From positions 124,001 through 188,000 of the forward strand of contig JAUIBP010000004.1 of assembly GCA_030427735.1 (NCBI GenBank): DNA of 64,000 nucleotides. The letters run 5' to 3'. The DNA comes from Bacteroidia bacterium. GTDB taxonomy: Bacteria; Bacteroidota; Bacteroidia; Flavobacteriales; Flavobacteriaceae. The translations under genes and the position numbers were made by a program. The notes under the pieces are model-generated. The model worked only from the letters and a program-made list of their open reading frames with translations, did no database searches and was not told the origin of the DNA. Numbering within the stretch: position 1 is the first letter of the stretch; each line of letters begins with the position of its first letter. Positions 62,111 to 64,000 of this stretch are shown in pieces.

Positions 62111-64000
62111 ATGTTTAAACGAATACTTATAACCATTCTATTTTTTAGCTCTTTGGTATCGCAGTCTCAAGATTTTTCGGCGCTTTGGGAAGGGCATTTT
62201 TCATATTATAATATTAAAGATGTAAAAGTTAGCGGCGATAAAATTTTTGCAGCTTCGGAAAATGCTATTTTTACTCTAGATGTTGTAACTAACGAAATAT
62301 CAACCTTATCTACCATAGAGGGGTTGGCCGGTGCAAGTATATCTACCATACATTATAGTGCAGATTTTGGGGCGTTGATTGTGGGGTACGAAAATGGTTT
62401 GATAGAAATTGTGCTCGATGGTGAATCGAATGTTTTAAGTGTAGTAGATATTTTAGAAAAACCTACAATTCCACCAACGAGTAAGCGCGTCAATCAATTT
62501 AACGAATCTGATGGACTCCTGTATATTGCAACAAATTATGGTATTTCTGTTTACGATTTAAGCCGATTGGAGTTTGGGGATACATATTACATTGGGCCTT
62601 CGGGTACGCAAATTGTAGTTAGCGAAACAGCTGTGGCCAACGGTTATATTTACGCTGCCTGCCAAAACGGATCTGGAATTATGAGGGCAGAAGTGGCTAA
62701 TAGCAATTTAATAGACTACAATCAATGGAGTCAGATTACTACAGGTAATTTTTCGGCTATAACTGAAGTTGCTTCAAATTTATATGCTTTAAACACAACC
62801 AGAACCCTGTTTAGGGTTACCGATTCCAGTATTTCTAGTGTATATCAATATGCAGAAATGCCTGAAGATGTAGAGTCTGCTAACGATTATCTAATAGTAA
62901 CAACAAGTAAGAATGTGTTTTTGTATACTGGCACCTTCTCGAAAGTGGCCGAAGTTGGGGTTAATACATTGTTTTCAACTAACTATACTTCTGCAGTAAC
63001 AGATGGTACAAATTTCTATATTGGTACAAACAGTTTAGGGCTTTTAAAAAGTCCTATTAGCAGTCCTACGGCTTTCGAAGCTATTCGTCCAGATGGTCCT
63101 TTAATGAATGCAGGTTTTTCGGTTGAAGCCGAGTATAATCAGGTATGGTTAACATTTGGCGATTATACCGCAACATACAATCCGTCGCCACTGCGTTTAA
63201 GAGGGGTAAGCCATTACAGTAACGGAGAATGGCGCAACATCCCTTCCGATAGTGTTTTAGGTGCTAGAGATCTTAATGCAATAGCAATTAATCCTAATAA
63301 AATAAATCAAGTTTTTATAAGCTCTTTTAACGATGGTATTTTAGAAGTAGATAGAGACGAAGCTACTATGTTGTACAACGCGTCTAATAGCGCTTTGGAG
63401 TCGTTAGAAGATCCGAATGCGCCAAATTATACAAGTATAAGAGTGAGTGCTTCCGCCTTTGATAACGAAGGACTGTTGTGGTCGTTAACAGGGAGAAATT
63501 TAAGTCCGTTAAAATCCTATAATCCAGATAATGGGCAATGGCGTTCATATAGCTTTGGAGGTCTATTTTCCGACGGTTTTAACGGGGAATGGGGGTTTTG
63601 CGATTTAGAAATTGATAATGCTGGTGTGGTTTGGACAGGTGGTTACGTTAACGGTTTAATGGGCTACGATTACAATAATGGTTCGCCACGAATAAAAAGC
63701 CTCAGCGAAGACACGCAAAATATGCCTTCTTCGGTAGTGTCGGCAGTTGCTGTCGATAATAGAAACCAGGTTTGGATTGGTACCATTAGAGGACTTCGAG
63801 TGCTATACAATACGGCTAACTTTTTTGCAAACGATAATATCCAAGCAAGTGAAATTGTTATTCTAGACGACGGCATTCCTAAGGAATTACTAGCGCTACA
63901 ATATATTACAGATATAGAAGTAGATGGCTCTAATAATAAATGGATTTCTACAGTTGGTTCTGGCTTGTTTTATTTTTCGCCAGATGGCCAAGAAACCATA
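62111..64000 (+). CDS. porZ: PorZ-like T9SS protein, truncated at window edge
   Basis: The gene runs off the right end; 630 codons are present from ATG 62111 with no stop. It has a signal peptide (ending SQSQ) then a two-propeller protein: strands such as IFAASENAIFTLD, LYIATNYGISVYD, FYIGTNSLGLLK, VWTGGYVNGLMGYD and VWIGTIRGLRVL are spaced as in two-component-regulator-type beta propellers. The pattern matches PorZ, the surface protein that in Porphyromonas delivers anionic LPS to the T9SS attachment complex. Its own T9SS sorting domain should lie beyond the window. Confidence 0.8.
   Translation, partial: MFKRILITILFFSSLVSQSQDFSALWEGHFSYYNIKDVKVSGDKIFAASENAIFTLDVVTNEISTLSTIEGLAGASISTIHYSADFGALIVGYENGLIEIVLDGESNVLSVVDILEKPTIPPTSKRVNQFNESDGLLYIATNYGISVYDLSRLEFGDTYYIGPSGTQIVVSETAVANGYIYAACQNGSGIMRAEVANSNLIDYNQWSQITTGNFSAITEVASNLYALNTTRTLFRVTDSSISSVYQYAEMPEDVESANDYLIVTTSKNVFLYTGTFSKVAEVGVNTLFSTNYTSAVTDGTNFYIGTNSLGLLKSPISSPTAFEAIRPDGPLMNAGFSVEAEYNQVWLTFGDYTATYNPSPLRLRGVSHYSNGEWRNIPSDSVLGARDLNAIAINPNKINQVFISSFNDGILEVDRDEATMLYNASNSALESLEDPNAPNYTSIRVSASAFDNEGLLWSLTGRNLSPLKSYNPDNGQWRSYSFGGLFSDGFNGEWGFCDLEIDNAGVVWTGGYVNGLMGYDYNNGSPRIKSLSEDTQNMPSSVVSAVAVDNRNQVWIGTIRGLRVLYNTANFFANDNIQASEIVILDDGIPKELLALQYITDIEVDGSNNKWISTVGSGLFYFSPDGQETI

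Overview
The window is a gene-dense, AT-rich stretch of a Bacteroidota chromosome, most likely a marine member of the Flavobacteriaceae. The evidence is internal: type IX secretion (T9SS) C-terminal sorting domains, a porZ gene, a complete Bat (aerotolerance) operon, TonB receptors with carboxypeptidase-like N-terminal domains, near absence of Shine-Dalgarno sites, and many copies of the Bacteroidota sigma-factor -7 element TAnnTTTG a short distance before start codons. There is no rRNA, tRNA, CRISPR array, transposase or integrase that I can recognise.

Layout. 1-7.3 kb: end of a TerB-like gene, fructose-bisphosphatase, a GNAT / aspartate kinase / fused lipid acyltransferase operon, and an SDR / AlbA_2 pair. 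7.6-16.8 kb: MoxR, DUF58, an extra membrane protein and BatA-E in one operon. 16.9-19.7 kb: a small membrane protein, a SulP transporter and a beta-carbonic anhydrase, probably a bicarbonate/CO2 module. 19.8-29.8 kb: two divergent operons forming a probable haem/iron module, with a haem-type TonB receptor and two HmuY-like proteins on one side, and DUF6607, an ankyrin protein, a DUF2271 protein with a flavinylation-like motif and a PepSY-flavodoxin-reductase fusion on the other. 30.1-35.7 kb: CvpA, cytochrome bd oxidase, PheS and small conserved proteins. 35.8-41.0 kb: a cassette with a T9SS-exported tyrosinase, a copper-binding HMA protein, a TonB receptor and a small protein, inserted at the 3' end of gpsA and bounded by a duplicated 260 bp gpsA tail. 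41-44.4 kb: gpsA and a DUF190 / CLC-F / CPBP operon, probably fluoride export. 44.4-44.9 kb: a gene-free stretch with strong hairpins. 44.9-54.4 kb: Kbp, yicC-gmk-nadD and assorted housekeeping genes. 54.6-57.9 kb: the ATP-grasp / alpha-E / transglutaminase trio, whose transglutaminase lacks its cysteine. 58-64 kb: prfB with its programmed frameshift, arsC, a TonB-type outer-membrane protein, and porZ running off the end.

The most unusual points are: the gpsA-bounded tyrosinase/copper cassette; the haem receptor plus flavin-reductase locus with its divergent control region; the transglutaminase pseudoenzyme; and a group of dispersed palindromic repeats sitting almost only between convergent genes. 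All functional assignments are from reading the sequence; no database search was run.
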